From: Carnegiea gigantea
Lineage: Eukaryota > Streptophyta > Magnoliopsida > Caryophyllales > Cactaceae
DNA: 64,000 nucleotides
Direction: 5' to 3'
Assembly: GCA_029747015.1 (NCBI GenBank)
Contig: JAKOGI010001936.1
Location: 72,664-136,663, forward strand
Shown here: positions 1 to 12,232 of the stretch, piece by piece
Layout: each line of letters begins with the position of its first letter
Numbering within the stretch: position 1 is the stretch's first letter
The notes under the pieces: model-generated
What the model saw: only the letters and a program-made list of their open reading frames with translations
Told to the model about the DNA's origin: nothing
Database searches by the model: none
Program-made: the position numbers and the translations under genes

Positions 1-503
1 TTAATTTGTATGACAAATACACAATAGAAAAATATGTATACTTGGTAAGCGTGACTACATACTCCCATGTGTATAACATATATTCTTTTGAGATTAGTAC
101 TCGTCAATCATATAGCTCTTTAGGGACTATTTATAAAAAGCTATTTGATTAACTTTTTGTTATTATGTATTTTTAAAGATTATTTTTATTACATCTGAGA
201 GTTTTTGAAAGACAATTAATTGCACCAAGATTTACTTATTTTAAATAGTTAATACAATCATATGATATAAATAGCTAATATAATCTACTGATGGATAATA
301 CGACTAGCTAACAACTATTGTTAAATCGAGGTAGAGAAGTAAGGCCATCCTCTCACTTTCTTTGGAGTGGTACAATCTCTTTACACAATCTTATCATTGT
401 AATATTTTTCTGAACTATATTATTATCGGCAATATTTATTTGATTGGATACTTGGGGACATAGGAGGACCTTTTAAGGTGGATCGTTCTAGGTAGCCTAA
501 TTT

Positions 504-538
<35 letters not shown>

Positions 539-1597
539 GCAGAGTTAACTCATTTCTAGTGGGCCCCAGTTTCATCGCATATCATTTGGCGATCATGGGC
601 TGAATTTTTTTAGGAGACTATGACGGTGGCTGGTGAAGTAGTGTAAATTTGTAATGATCTTTTAATTAAATTTATTTTTTCTAAAAAAAGGAGAAAGCGA
701 GAAGGGTCCCACGAGAAGAGGCTATGTTTGACTAGTTGGAGGATTTTAGAGTTAGGTGAAGTAGTGAAAGTCACAACCAAAAGCTAAGCTGGCGTAATTA
801 TGTCAGAACCAAAGACCATTAATACGTAAATGATTTAGATGCATTGCACTTAGTTCTTAATTAGTAGAATTGCGTGGTTCAAGAATGATTAAATTGGTAT
901 TAATATAATGGAGTAACACACTTTTTCATTGCCAACCCCCTGATCCCTCCATTTCCCCCCCTTACGGAGCATACGGAAGTATTTTCTTTACCATGAAAAA
1001 TCCACTGTCGACGTATTAGGAATATAAAAAATAAAGCATACTCTTTTTTTTCAACTTATTTTGACTGAGCAGAACGATTTTAAATGAAATAAATAATTGA
1101 AAAATGATTTATTGAAATTCATTTGAATTGAATTTACCTAAATGGAAATGAACCAAGCAAATTTATACTGCAAAACTAAGTCTGAAAAAGTCTTAAATTG
1201 ACCAAAACTTAAGTAGGAAGTTGTAATAGGTACGCAGGGATTTTTTATTATTTTTTTCCTAATACCTAAGTGTTGAAAATAGGTTCTATGGATAACTTGG
1301 AGTAATAATTATTGAAAAATTTGGAATAATAAAAACAAGCTTGGCAAAGTCTTGGATATTGGCACTAAAGAACTCGAATTTGTTGGTGCTTCTTTTTCTT
1401 AATTAAAATCTTGAATTTATAGTTGAACAAATTTAATGGTCAACTCTAAAGACAGAAATATCTATAGATATAAGGTTGTCTATAATTAGATATCCTTGAA
1501 CTTCGTAGAAGTGAAAGGGGTGGTGTTGCAAATTCAATGGTCAAACAAACAGCTCTTGTGCAAAAATTTGGCAAATGAATCCTAATGATGCAAAGGG
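1..1597. other. AT-rich intergenic DNA, no gene seen
   Basis: No open frame of useful length and no recognisable protein was found on either strand. The stretch is AT-rich and has a run of 33 T at 505-537. Some of it may be old transposon sequence, but no ends or target duplications could be defined. Confidence 0.6.
505..537. repeat. poly(T) tract, 33 nt
   Basis: An uninterrupted run of 33 T on the + strand. It could be the A-tail of a minus-strand retroposed sequence, but no retroposon body or flanking target duplication was recognised, so only the homopolymer is claimed. Confidence 0.9.
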
Positions 1598-1605
1598 CAT
1601 ATGCT
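1598..1605. repeat. 8-bp target-site duplication, left copy (CATATGCT)
   Basis: CATATGCT directly precedes the element at 1606 and recurs exactly at 3261-3268 directly after its other end. An 8-bp duplication is the hallmark of hAT-superfamily insertion. Confidence 0.9.
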
Positions 1606-3260
1606 TAGACCTGTGAGTTCAGTTGGGCGGGTTAAATACGGGTCGGGTGTATTTCGGGTTTGGGTAAAATACAAGTTGGGTGTATTTCGCATTTGGGTAA
1701 AATATGGACCGGTGTATTTCGGTTTTACGGGTTTCGGATCAACCCAACGGGTTTAGAGCGCCTTTTCTATGAGTTGTTTTTCTTTTTTCAAAATCAAAAA
1801 TTTTGCATATTTATTACTCAAAATTATCAGTATTTAATGAAAAGGCATAATATTGTCATTTCTCAAAAGAATATTAAAAATATTCAAACTTTTTATTATA
1901 ATATATGAACATCTTGTATGGGTGGATAAAGAATCAAGCCTTACTTAATTTTGGGTAGATCGACCCGTATATTGAAAGAAGGTCAATAGCAAGTCAGCTA
2001 TTTATGGGGCAGCCCGTCTAGAGCATTTTAATGGGTTGTGGCAGTTTGACCGCTAATAACCTATTTAATAATTTAATATTTTTATTAACTAACCTACTGA
2101 TGTTCAATTAGCTAAAACATTATTAATGTCCCGAACCCAATATGAATACGGTTAGTCGCTTTCCTACCACTAGCATCATAATTCAAGACTAGTTAGAATG
2201 AAAATCAAATAAAATTGAATAAAACAAGCACAAGATATTATCTTGCAGTTATAACATCAAAATTTTAAATTATTACAAATTAATTAATTTAAAAAATAAT
2301 TAGACATATTCGTTTAACTAAGTATATAGTGGTATGACTTACACATCTTTAATACTTGTCTTCTTTTAAATTAACTTTTTTTAAAAGATTAGATAGTTAT
2401 CTCATTCAATTTTATACCCATTTTTAATGTTTTTTCATGTAAAAGTTATGTGCGATATTATTTTTAGATTAGATAGTTATTTCATGCAATTTTCATGTAA
2501 AAGATTAGATAGTTGTGGCAACTTGACTGCTAATAACCTATTTAATAATTTAATATTTTTATTAACTAACCTATCGATGTGCAATCAGGTAAAACGTTAT
2601 TAATGGGCCAACCTCAATATGAATACGGCTAGCCATTTTCCTACCACTAGCATAATCATTTAAGACTAGTTAGAACGAAAACCAAATAAAATTGAATAAA
2701 AGAAATACAAGTATTATCTTGCAGTTATAACATTAAAAATTTAAATTATTACAAATTAATTAATTTAAAAAATAATTAGACATATTTGTTTAACTAAGTA
2801 CATAGGAGTCTGACTTGCACATCTTTAATGCTTATCTTCTTTTAAATTAATTTTTTTAAAAGATTAGATAGTTATTTCATGTAATTTTATACCCATTTTT
2901 GATATTTTTTCATGTGAAATGTACGATATTATTTTTAGAGAATGGAGAAGAAAAAAAGGTAATTATTGCTTAATTTGTAAATAGATACAATAGTTATAAA
3001 ATATTTTTTTAAACTATTCAATAAAAGTGACTAATCGTCATTATTAAGAGGGATAAATTAGAGAAAAATCAAAAGCTAAAGATATAATGTTCGAGTCAAG
3101 CGGGCGGGTTCGGGTTCAGGTCGGGTTTGATCAGCTAATTTGCGGGTTTTTCGGGTTCGATTTATTTGGGGTTCGGGTCGAGAAAATCGTGTTCAAAACT
3201 CAAAATTTTAGGGCGAATTCGGGTCGAGTTTACAGATCGGGTCAATTTTTGTCAGATCTA
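1606..3260. mobile_element. Non-autonomous hAT-type transposon, short copy (1,655 bp)
   Basis: The element starts TAGACCTG and ends CAGATCTA, giving short imperfect terminal inverted repeats, and is bounded by the perfect 8-bp duplication CATATGCT. Subterminal regions at both ends are rich in GGGTCGGGT/TTCGGGT words. The centre holds an AT-rich direct repeat of about 477 bp, present nearly twice (starts 2049 and 2526). There is no transposase, so any movement would need a hAT transposase supplied elsewhere. A sibling with the same ends and order lies at 61730-63860. The superfamily assignment rests on the 8-bp duplication and the TAG-type ends. The ORFs inside (1660-1908 and 3087-3368) are not believed to be genes. 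Confidence 0.88.
2049..2935. repeat. Internal ~477-bp direct repeat of the short hAT copy (about 1.85 units)
   Basis: Each unit begins at the phrase (A)CYGCTAATAACCTATTTAAT, at 2049 and 2526. It runs through the words GAATACGGYTAG, CTACCACTAGCAT, AAATTAATTAATTTAAAAAA and ATTAGATAGTTATTTCATG. The second unit lacks the last ~70 bp of the first and passes instead into the right subterminal sequence near 2937. Confidence 0.85.
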
Positions 3261-3268
3261 CATATGCT
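3261..3268. repeat. 8-bp target-site duplication, right copy (CATATGCT)
   Basis: Exact partner of 1598-1605, directly next to the right end of the hAT-type element. Confidence 0.9.
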
Positions 3269-5124
3269 AAGGAGCTCAAAACCCAATGACAAAAGAGGGG
3301 AAAGAAAAGAGCTGAACACTCAAGTCTTGTGGTCTTGGTTACATGGGCTGGGCCTCTCTCCTTTATAGCTTTTGGATCAGATCTATCTTTCTTTGGAGTT
3401 ACATAGAATTGTTTTAGGAGAGTTAGATGGTCATTGATCTCTCCCATGAGGCTGGCCCAATTTAAGCCGTCTAGGTCCTAGAGCCACGTATGCGTCATGT
3501 GTTTCCTCATGGTGCCCAATTTCTCTTCAAAATCCTCTCAAACGTAAAATTCAATACCTCAAGGGTCGAAGCTCTACTTGAAACAAGACATCAAGCAGTA
3601 ATACATAGATTTATCCTATAGCTGAATTACATAAGGTTTGTACCATTTTAATTTTGTAAGGAAGGGTACGCCTAGAGGTCTCTATGGTTGGTGTACATCA
3701 AAGATCTCATCGATAGGTAAAATGACGGACAACACAATGGTTCATATTGAGGACATACCTATGTTTTAATGTACTGTTAGCCAACAGAATTATAAACAGG
3801 AGCGAAGTTTCCATTAGGCCACAGGGGGCCTTGGCCCCCTTGTCTTGGTTAATATTTTGTGATATAATAAGTTATCATAGTTGGCTGACTCTAAAGGGGA
3901 GGCAAGAGAGCCTTTGTAAGTGAAGGTCAAGAGTAGAATTCGCACAAGCCAGGCATTCGCAATTGATTAATGTTTTATTCATTTTTTTAAACTTTTTTGG
4001 TATATTTTTCAGTACCAGAAGTAGAAATTGAAACACTTTCTCGTCACTTAAGATTATGGTTATTAACCATAATTGTAGGTAATAAACTTTAGCTTTTTAA
4101 AAAATTATTATATGCACATGATCCAAAAAATTTCAATAAATGTATAAGAAATAAATGTTTGAGTAGCCGAATTATTCATGTGGTTGAATTGTTGAATAAA
4201 GCAAAATTTTATAACGTATTAGATCATTCATAATATCACAACTATTAAAAGAGATAACTTTATTATTTAGTTGTTTTGTGGAAAAGATCACAAGAGGAAA
4301 GAAAAATGAAAAAGAGATGTAGTGTGAATTATTTTTTGAATCCCTTCCACACCACTCCCAATCTATTTATTATGTTGGGTGCCCTCATTTTTATTTTTTT
4401 CACAAATAAGAAAACAAAGACTCTTTTATTCTTTTTCTTTTAGTTTTCTATGTTTTTTAATCTATTGGTTTAACGCCTTAAATATTCTTTAGGTTTATTT
4501 CTTCTGCAATGATGAGTTTACAATTTACCCTATATTTGAGATGTTAAGGAATTCGGCCCCCTCACTATTGAATCCTATCTTCCCCCCTTATTACAAAGGA
4601 TAATTTATTGAAATGATTAGGGCTTGTTCATTTCACCATTTAGAATTAGCGGTTGGCAACTGTTTACCAATGGTCACCAAGAGCTAGCTTTAGTGGCCAG
4701 CAGTGTTTGGGAGCAATTAACAATTAACAAACACTTTCTAAACACTGGCGCTAATAGACTCTTAATCTATATCAATTCTATTTTAGCTAATTAAAACGAG
4801 ACACTTGGCTAACTCTCATTAATCTTTGTTAAATGTTTCGCGTTTGAATTGTTTTTTGTCCTACTTCTACACTTAAAGCTGTATTTCTTTCATCTAATTG
4901 CCAAATACTTATGTACAACATTTAGGATTTAGTAACATTCAATACAATTGTGAGCATTTAGTATCATTTAATATGATTTAGTATTAGTTACGATTACCTT
5001 AACTATATTTCTATATACAATTAAACAACATCCAACTAATTTAGTACCATTAACCAAGGGCTCATTTTTAGCCCCAAACATGTACTCATTACTATGTGGC
5101 ATGGAAGTCAGTGATTATTGTAAG
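3269..5124. other. Intergenic DNA with fragments of unclassified repeats
   Basis: No gene recognised. From about 3797 a segment opens with GGAGCGAAGTTTCC and soon reads AGGGGGCCTTGGCCCCCTT. Near 4555 a related phrase GGCCCCCTCACTATTGAATCC appears. This resembles the ends of a class of plant TIR elements that begin with CAGGGGCG-like words, but the right end and a target duplication are missing, so it is at best a truncated remnant. The stretch 4620-5080 opens with GGGCTTGTTC, a Tourist/Harbinger-like word, again without a convincing matching end. Confidence 0.35.
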
Positions 5125-5144
5125 CACTATGAACTACAAAAACG

Positions 5145-5335
5145 GTGCTCATTTCCGACGAAAAACGCGACAGCATGTGTACCTGTTGGAGGATATCAGA
5201 TATTCCGATGGAAACACCGTTGGACTCCGACGAAAATTCAAATTTTAGACGGAATTTCCAACGGAAAATGTTTCTATTGGAAAATCAAGTCAGAATCTGA
5301 TGGAAATTCCGCTAGAATTTCGCACCCTAGTTTTC
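5145..5335. repeat. Left subterminal motif cluster of the CACTA element
   Basis: At least five variants of TTCCGAYGGAAA and its reverse complement occur, for example TTCCGACGAAAA, TTCCGATGGAAA, GACGGAATTTCC and TGATGGAAATTCCG. Matching motifs recur near the right end (GAATTCCGTCAG, ACCGATGGAAATCCC at 17955-17990). In CACTA elements such subterminal repeats bind the TNPA-class protein; that role is inferred here. Confidence 0.75.
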
Positions 5336-5465
5336 AAAAAATTTTGGATTTGGATTTTAATTGTTCGGTGAGAGAGAGAGATGCTCATTCATTTCATTTC
5401 AACCGCGAAGAGAGAGAAAGCGAGCTACAAAAAGAGAGAGAGGGAGCAAGGAAGAGAGAGAACGA

Positions 5466-5526
5466 CGGAGATGTTCACGATGGCTGGTGACCGGAAAAAA
5501 TTGTTGCCGTCACTTATAATTCAACG
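5466..5526 (+). promoter_or_regulatory. Possible first-exon end and splice donor of the CACTA transcript
   Basis: A purine-rich GAGAGA leader (5370-5465) is followed by a short open stretch and the donor-like sequence CAACGGTAAGTCATT at about 5522-5536. Between here and the transposase frame lies long AT-rich DNA and the nested LINE, which would be intronic. Visual inference only. Confidence 0.3.
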
Positions 5527-5699
5527 GTAAGTCATTTATTTTGAGTTAATTTGCTCTTTGAAATTGAAATATTTGAGTTAATTGGTTTTTTTTTAATGGT
5601 AGTTGATTTGTTATGAATGGGTTGAGAAGTGTCGCCGCCGCCGCCGTCCCCGGTAGTCCGCTTAGTTTTTCGGGTATTTAAAGGTTAGTGGAATTGTTG

Positions 5700-6974
<1,275 letters not shown>

Positions 6975-7042
6975 AAGAATAGAGCATTTCATTCCATAAA
7001 CCAAAATCAGGGATGTACAAGTCTATGAGGGGTTTTGATAAT

Positions 7043-10000
7043 TCAGAGTAGCAATCTATCTACATACAACCTGAATTTCTGTGATATGTTGTTCAGAAAA
7101 AGAATCCTATTCTTGACTTGCTCTCCGACGATCGGAATCATCTGATGGCTAGGGATCCTTTTGTTCTGAAATATAACCATGTTCCTTGCTCGCTAGATGT
7201 AGTAAATTCCTGCTGCAAAAATGGCATAAGATATGTGCGTTTGGGCTTTTGAGCCTCGGACTGTGATGAGGGAATCCGTCAACGATTGGCCTGCTAGATT
7301 GGTTGGGAAACTCCACCATTCTTTCAGTCCTTGCCACACCTCCTAGGCATGTGGGCATGTAAAGAGAAGATGTTGGTCGTCTTCCTCCTCAGATTTACAT
7401 AAACTACAAAGGGTATCTTGCTGTTGGAACCTGTTGAGCCTGACTTTTGTAGGTAGCCTACGATGAGTGTAAATCCATGTTATAAACACATGCCGAGGGA
7501 TGAGAGATCTAGCCCATACCAGTGTTGCCCATGGCACTTTGGGTGGGTCCCCTAATTGCCACTGATAACCAAGTCTTATTTTGTATGTTTTATTGTCTTG
7601 CCAGATCCACTGTGAAGATGTACAGGCATCCTTGAAGTATTCCTTGATAAAACAGATTTTCTTCCAATACCAGCTGCAGTATGGATTGGGGGAGTAGTCC
7701 CACCAATTTTTATTTTTTAGGTATCGGCTGTGTACCCATCTAACCCACAACAAGTCCTTTTTCTATGCAACTGCCAAACTAGTTTTGCAATAAGGGCCTT
7801 GTTCTAAGCTGCTAGGTCTTTAATGCCAAGACCTCCACATATCTTATCCAAACATACCGACTGTCACGCCACCCTAGGGGTTGTTGAGTATTCCACTGTC
7901 TCTCCCCAGAAGAAATTCCTGCATATCTGAGCCAGGTGCTCAATCATTGATGTGGGAAGTATAAAAATAGAGGCCCAATAGTTAAACATCCTAAATATGA
8001 TGCTATTAATGAGCATAGCTCTCCCTGCAAAAGAGAGGTGACAGGTAGTCCAAATTCTGACCTTAGTAAGGATTTTCTCTACGAGATTATTGCATTCCAC
8101 CTTGGTAAGTCGGCTTGCTGTGATTGGCACCCCTAAATATTTCAAAGGAAATGTCGCCTCTGTAAATCCTGTAATCTGGAGACATTGGTCCTGGAGTTGT
8201 GAACTGCATCCTCCAACCACCATTTGAGACTTTGCTAAGTTTGCTTTTAAACCAGCACATTCAAGGAAAGATGTAAGGGCTGACATAATGTGTCGAATGG
8301 TGGGAGGGTCAGCTTTACAAAAAATCATCAGCTAATCCACAAACATTAAATGAGTTAAGTGTAATGATTTACAGTGAGGGTGGAATTTGAAGTCCCTTGC
8401 GAGGTTGTGCTTATGTAGTGGTCGGGATAAATATTCCATGGAGATGACAAAAAGAAGGGGGGATAAGGGGTCACCTTGCTTAAGGCCTTTCCCACCTGGA
8501 AACTCTCCGGTGCTTTGGCCATTAATATGGATGGAGAAAGAAACTGATGACACACACACCATGATCCAGGTGATGAAAATTTTAGGGAACCGCAGTGCCG
8601 TCAGCATGTCAGTTAAGAAACCCTAATGCACAGAATCGAAAGCTTTTTGGATGTCAATTTTAAGCAGGCATCTCGGTGAAATATGCTGTCTCTGGTATCC
8701 CCTTGCCAAATCCTGGCAAATCATAACGTTATAAAGGAGTTCCCTCCCTTTAACGAATGCCCCCTGATTAGGGTGAATTTGCTCGGGTAGGACTTACTTG
8801 ATACGTTGGAAAATGAGCTTTGTGATGCATTTATATATCACATTACAGCAAGTTATAGGACGAAACCCATTTGCATGCTGAGGGTTTTGGATCTTGGGGA
8901 TTAATATGAATTTGGTTGCACTGACTTCCCTGAGCATGGTGGCCGTTTTGAAAAAATCTTGGACTGCTGAGCAAACGAGTAGCCCTGTTTGATCCCAAGT
9001 GAATTTGAAAAACCCACTACTGTAGCTGTCTGGTCCAGGAGATTTGTGATTAGGAATGGACCATAATGCATTCTTAATATCATTGCACAAAAAAGACCTA
9101 TACATGCGGACCTGCTGCTCGTTTGTTAGGACATTATCCTATGTAATCACTTCCATGTCAATGGCAGATCGGGTTAATGATTGTTCCCCCAGCAAGTTCC
9201 TATAAAAATGAAACATGGTGTGACCAACCTGCTCAAACCCCTCGACTAGTCCCCGCTCCTGATCCTTAAGGGTATAAATATACGAAGAGAGTTTCCTTTG
9301 CTTGGCCTTGGCATAAAATAATCTGGTGGTATCATCACCATACTTGATCCACTCCAATTTGCATTGCTATTTGACCAGTTCCATACTGGAAGAAATGATC
9401 GAAATATACTTATCCCTGGCCCCTTTCTCTTGTTGTGTCCTAAAATTATCACCTGGGTGTTGCTGGCATTCTTGTTGTAGGAGTTTCGGGTTTTTCCTGG
9501 CTCGCAGTTGCTGGTCCTTTAAGTCCGAAAAGTGCTCCTTATTCAATCTTCTCAAAGGGGTTCTAACCATGTTCAAGTACTTGCATAAGGAGTGCATGGG
9601 GGAATTGCACATGATGTGCATATCAGCTGTAATGATGTCTGCAAAATCCTTGTGTTTACTCCACATGTCGCAATATTGAAACATTGAACAGGGTTTGGGA
9701 GATGATGGAAACTAGAGTAGCATTGGCGTGTGGTCTGAAAGATTATTGGTCAAATAGCAAGAGTGTGTGTAGTCAAAGATATCGTACCATAGGTCATTAA
9801 GGAAAACATGATCAATGCGACTCCATATAGTTTTATTGGTCCATGAAAAGTAAGCCCCTGTTTATTTTAACTCATGAAGTTCACAAGATTCTAAGAGTGA
9901 TGCCAGTTCCCAAAGCTCATGGTCTTGGACCTCATTCCCCCTATTCTATCATCCTTAAAGCGGAGTGCGTTAAAGTCTCCCATGAGGCACCAAGCCTCAT

Positions 10001-10397
10001 CCATATTCTGGGCTATGTCCTTGAGGTCATTCCATAGATTTTGACGTTGGGATTCATGGTTTATTCCATAAATCACGCTCAGGTAAAAAGTTTTGTTGGA
10101 GCTTAGCTGTGTCACCTTACAATGGATTAACTGATCTGATGAACGGATTAGGCGAGTTTGATAGGCACTAGGCCTCCATGCTAGCTAAATCTTCCCCTTA
10201 GCATTAAGGGGAAAATTATGCACCTACTTCCAGTTAGGAAACATCTTTGATGCCACTTTCTGGACATTATGTTCTTTTATTTTGGTTTCGAGCAGTCCTA
10301 CTAGTCCCATTTTTTTATCGTGCAAGAAGATCTTCACGTCTTCTTGTTTATTGGACCAATTAAGGCCTTGAATGTTCCAGCTCGCTATGTTATCCAT
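7043..10397 (-). pseudogene. LINE ORF2: endonuclease / reverse transcriptase / zf-RVT, disrupted
   Basis: Reading leftwards on the minus strand, an apurinic-type endonuclease starts at the methionine near 10397 (DNIASWNIQGLNW, later LLETK) and continues with GDFNA near 9970. The reverse transcriptase follows, with KSPGPD near 9030, FRPITCCNVIYK near 8840 and GLKQGDPLSPLLF near 8500. The catalytic FADD motif reads F-V-D-stop: the second aspartate codon is TAG at 8334-8332. After it come LKYLGVPI near 8140 and a zf-RVT domain (CSLCKSEEEDDQHLLFTCPHA near 7345-7410). The C-terminal tail ends with TGA at 7045-7043. Further stops and frame changes split the frame into about ten pieces. The encoded enzyme would have nicked DNA and copied LINE RNA at the target; this copy cannot. 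Confidence 0.92.
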
Positions 10398-10629
10398 GGG
10401 GATCCGAGGATGCCTAATCCACCATATTAGTCCTTTCCAAAACCTGAAATGGATTGTGATGCAGTATGTGATGGTCCTTAGGTGTTGGAATGGCTCTTGA
10501 AGCATGGTTGCTTTCCATCGGAATGTTTGATGTCATGGGGATGGGTCATAAAATATGGATACTTTCCACCAATGTGTTGGATGTTGCAGTGGCCCGTGCA
10601 TTTGTCGGGCTATCCAACTCAGGGGGCGA

Positions 10630-11613
10630 TATGTGGACTTATGTGGTCGAGGCCTCTTGAACTGGGGGGGCTGGTTTCGTAACCGACCTCCATTCCTTAT
10701 GGGTCTCCTTCTTCTTATTGCATACATCAATAGTATGGCCCAACATATTACAGTGAGTACATTTGGCAGGTATCCATTCAAATTGTACTGGCTGCCTAAT
10801 TAGTTGGCCCTTTTCATTGAAGAATTCCACATACTCTGGGAAGGGTCCTTCGATAGGCACTCTAATAAGCATTCTGGCGTACTGAATCATGAACTTGGTT
10901 TTGGTATATTGATCAATTTTCATGGGGATTCCAATCAAGCTCCCTATTTTGCTAAGGCTGGATAACCTCTAATATTTGAGCTCAAGGTTCAGCAATCTAA
11001 TCCAAAGGGGAAGGGATTTCAGGTTTTCGGTTTTCATCTCCAAATCAGCATTCCAGCCCTTAACCACAAAGGGTTTATTGTCAAAAAAATAGAAACCTCT
11101 CTTTTCGACAGTAAGCTTGTCTTGGAGGTGTAGAAACCGGACCAGGAACAAATCCCTGCGAACTTGCAACATTTGGTCGATTTCGAACTGTGCCCAAATC
11201 CGCTTGATAAGAGCCTAGATTATCTCAAATGGTGGATTAGCTCTTAAAACGGAGCTGAGAACCGAGGGTTTTCAATACTCAATCTCAGCAGACACATCCT
11301 CAGATTCAACTTGAGCGCATGCTACTCCATTAATCATATCGGCTGGGATAAATTCCAAGTTGTTTCCCTCATTATGGTCTAACATTGAAGCATAGGAAGT
11401 TGATTGAAGTACCTGATTTCTGAAAGTTGAGTCCTTTGGCGTTTGTGAGGGTTTGGCGTTTGGCGAGGAATCGACTTCAGTTGGTGAGGAATCCGCAACT
11501 TGTGCTTGAGCCGTGATCGATGGCGAGGTCGGATTTGCATTTTCTGACGTCTCTTTCGCCGATGAGCCAGTCGAGATTGTTCTGGGTCTTCCCCTCCTGC
11601 CTCCCCGGGCCAT
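10630..11613 (-). pseudogene. LINE ORF1: DUF4283-type protein with CCHC zinc knuckle, disrupted
   Basis: A basic start (MARGGRRGRPRT, 11613 leftwards) is followed by a low-complexity Ser/Thr/Pro segment. A DUF4283-like domain follows (LVRFLHLQDK, GWNADLEM, LPLWIRLLNL, pieces at 10969-11172). Next is IGIPMKIDQYT and a canonical CCHC knuckle, C-T-H-C-N-M-L-G-H-T-I-D-V-C, near 10730-10775. This is the usual ORF1 layout of plant L1 elements, where the product binds element RNA. Frames are broken near 11270 and near 10965. Confidence 0.88.
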
Positions 11614-11651
11614 ACCCGCTTCGTCGAGGAGCTCTCAGGTTGCAGTAAAAG

Positions 11652-11654
<3 letters not shown>

Positions 11655-11713
<59 letters not shown>

Positions 11714-11732
11714 GTGTGTGTGTGTGTGTGTG
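11655..11732. repeat. (CA)28(TG)11 compound microsatellite at the LINE 5' end
   Basis: A CA run (11655-11710) passes directly into a TG run (11711-11732). The junction is a perfect inverted repeat around CACACATGTGTG and could form a hairpin, and both halves are Z-DNA-prone alternating purine/pyrimidine. It marks the boundary between the LINE leader and CACTA intron sequence. Confidence 0.95.
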
Positions 11733-11739
11733 TTTGTTT

Positions 11740-12060
11740 AATTATATTGTTGTTAAATTTATTTTTTTGTAATATATATAAATTTATTAGTGTCATTAGT
11801 GAATATAAAATTTAGAATAAATAATTTAATCTTTAATTTAATTTGTAATGTATATTAATTTGGATAAATAAAATAGTTGTAAGTAGGTAAACATGTATAA
11901 TGTTTATCATTTTGGTAAATGATTTAAGTACGTTAAGTATGTTTATTTGTTGTTCGATTTGTTGTGTGTATTAATTTTTGGTGTGTATATGAAGTATATT
12001 CTTTTTTGACTTGTGGATAATTTTCTGTATGATTTGTTTGATTTGTTAAGTATAATTATT
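11740..12060. repeat. Third ~570-bp CACTA intron repeat unit, right of the LINE
   Basis: The sequence AGTGTCATTAGTGAATATAAA and the following ~280 bp match 6405-6680 and, more loosely, 5850-6110. The LINE therefore sits inside the repeated intron and separates unit 2 from unit 3. Confidence 0.75.
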
Positions 12061-12232
12061 TATATGCTTCAACATTGTGATAATATTCGTATAGAAGTTC
12101 ATTATTGTATTCCAAATATTGAACTGGTTAAATAGATTTCTAAAAGATATTTATTGAAATTAATTGTAGTATACAGAACAATTAAGGCAATCAGATTAGC
12201 AACATATGCATAGGCTGTTGCCTCACCAATAA

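Noticed and set aside
3797..4590. Complete TIR transposon beginning GGAGCGAAGTTTCC
   Set aside because: Only one end is convincing; the right end and a target duplication are lacking.
5080..5490. 136-codon frame at the CACTA left end as a gene
   Set aside because: It runs through the terminal and subterminal transposon sequence and a GAGAGA leader; no domain is visible.
11379..11815. Frames with Cys-Val and Thr-His runs on both strands
   Set aside because: They are translations of the (CA)n(TG)n tract fused to shadow frames of LINE ORF1.
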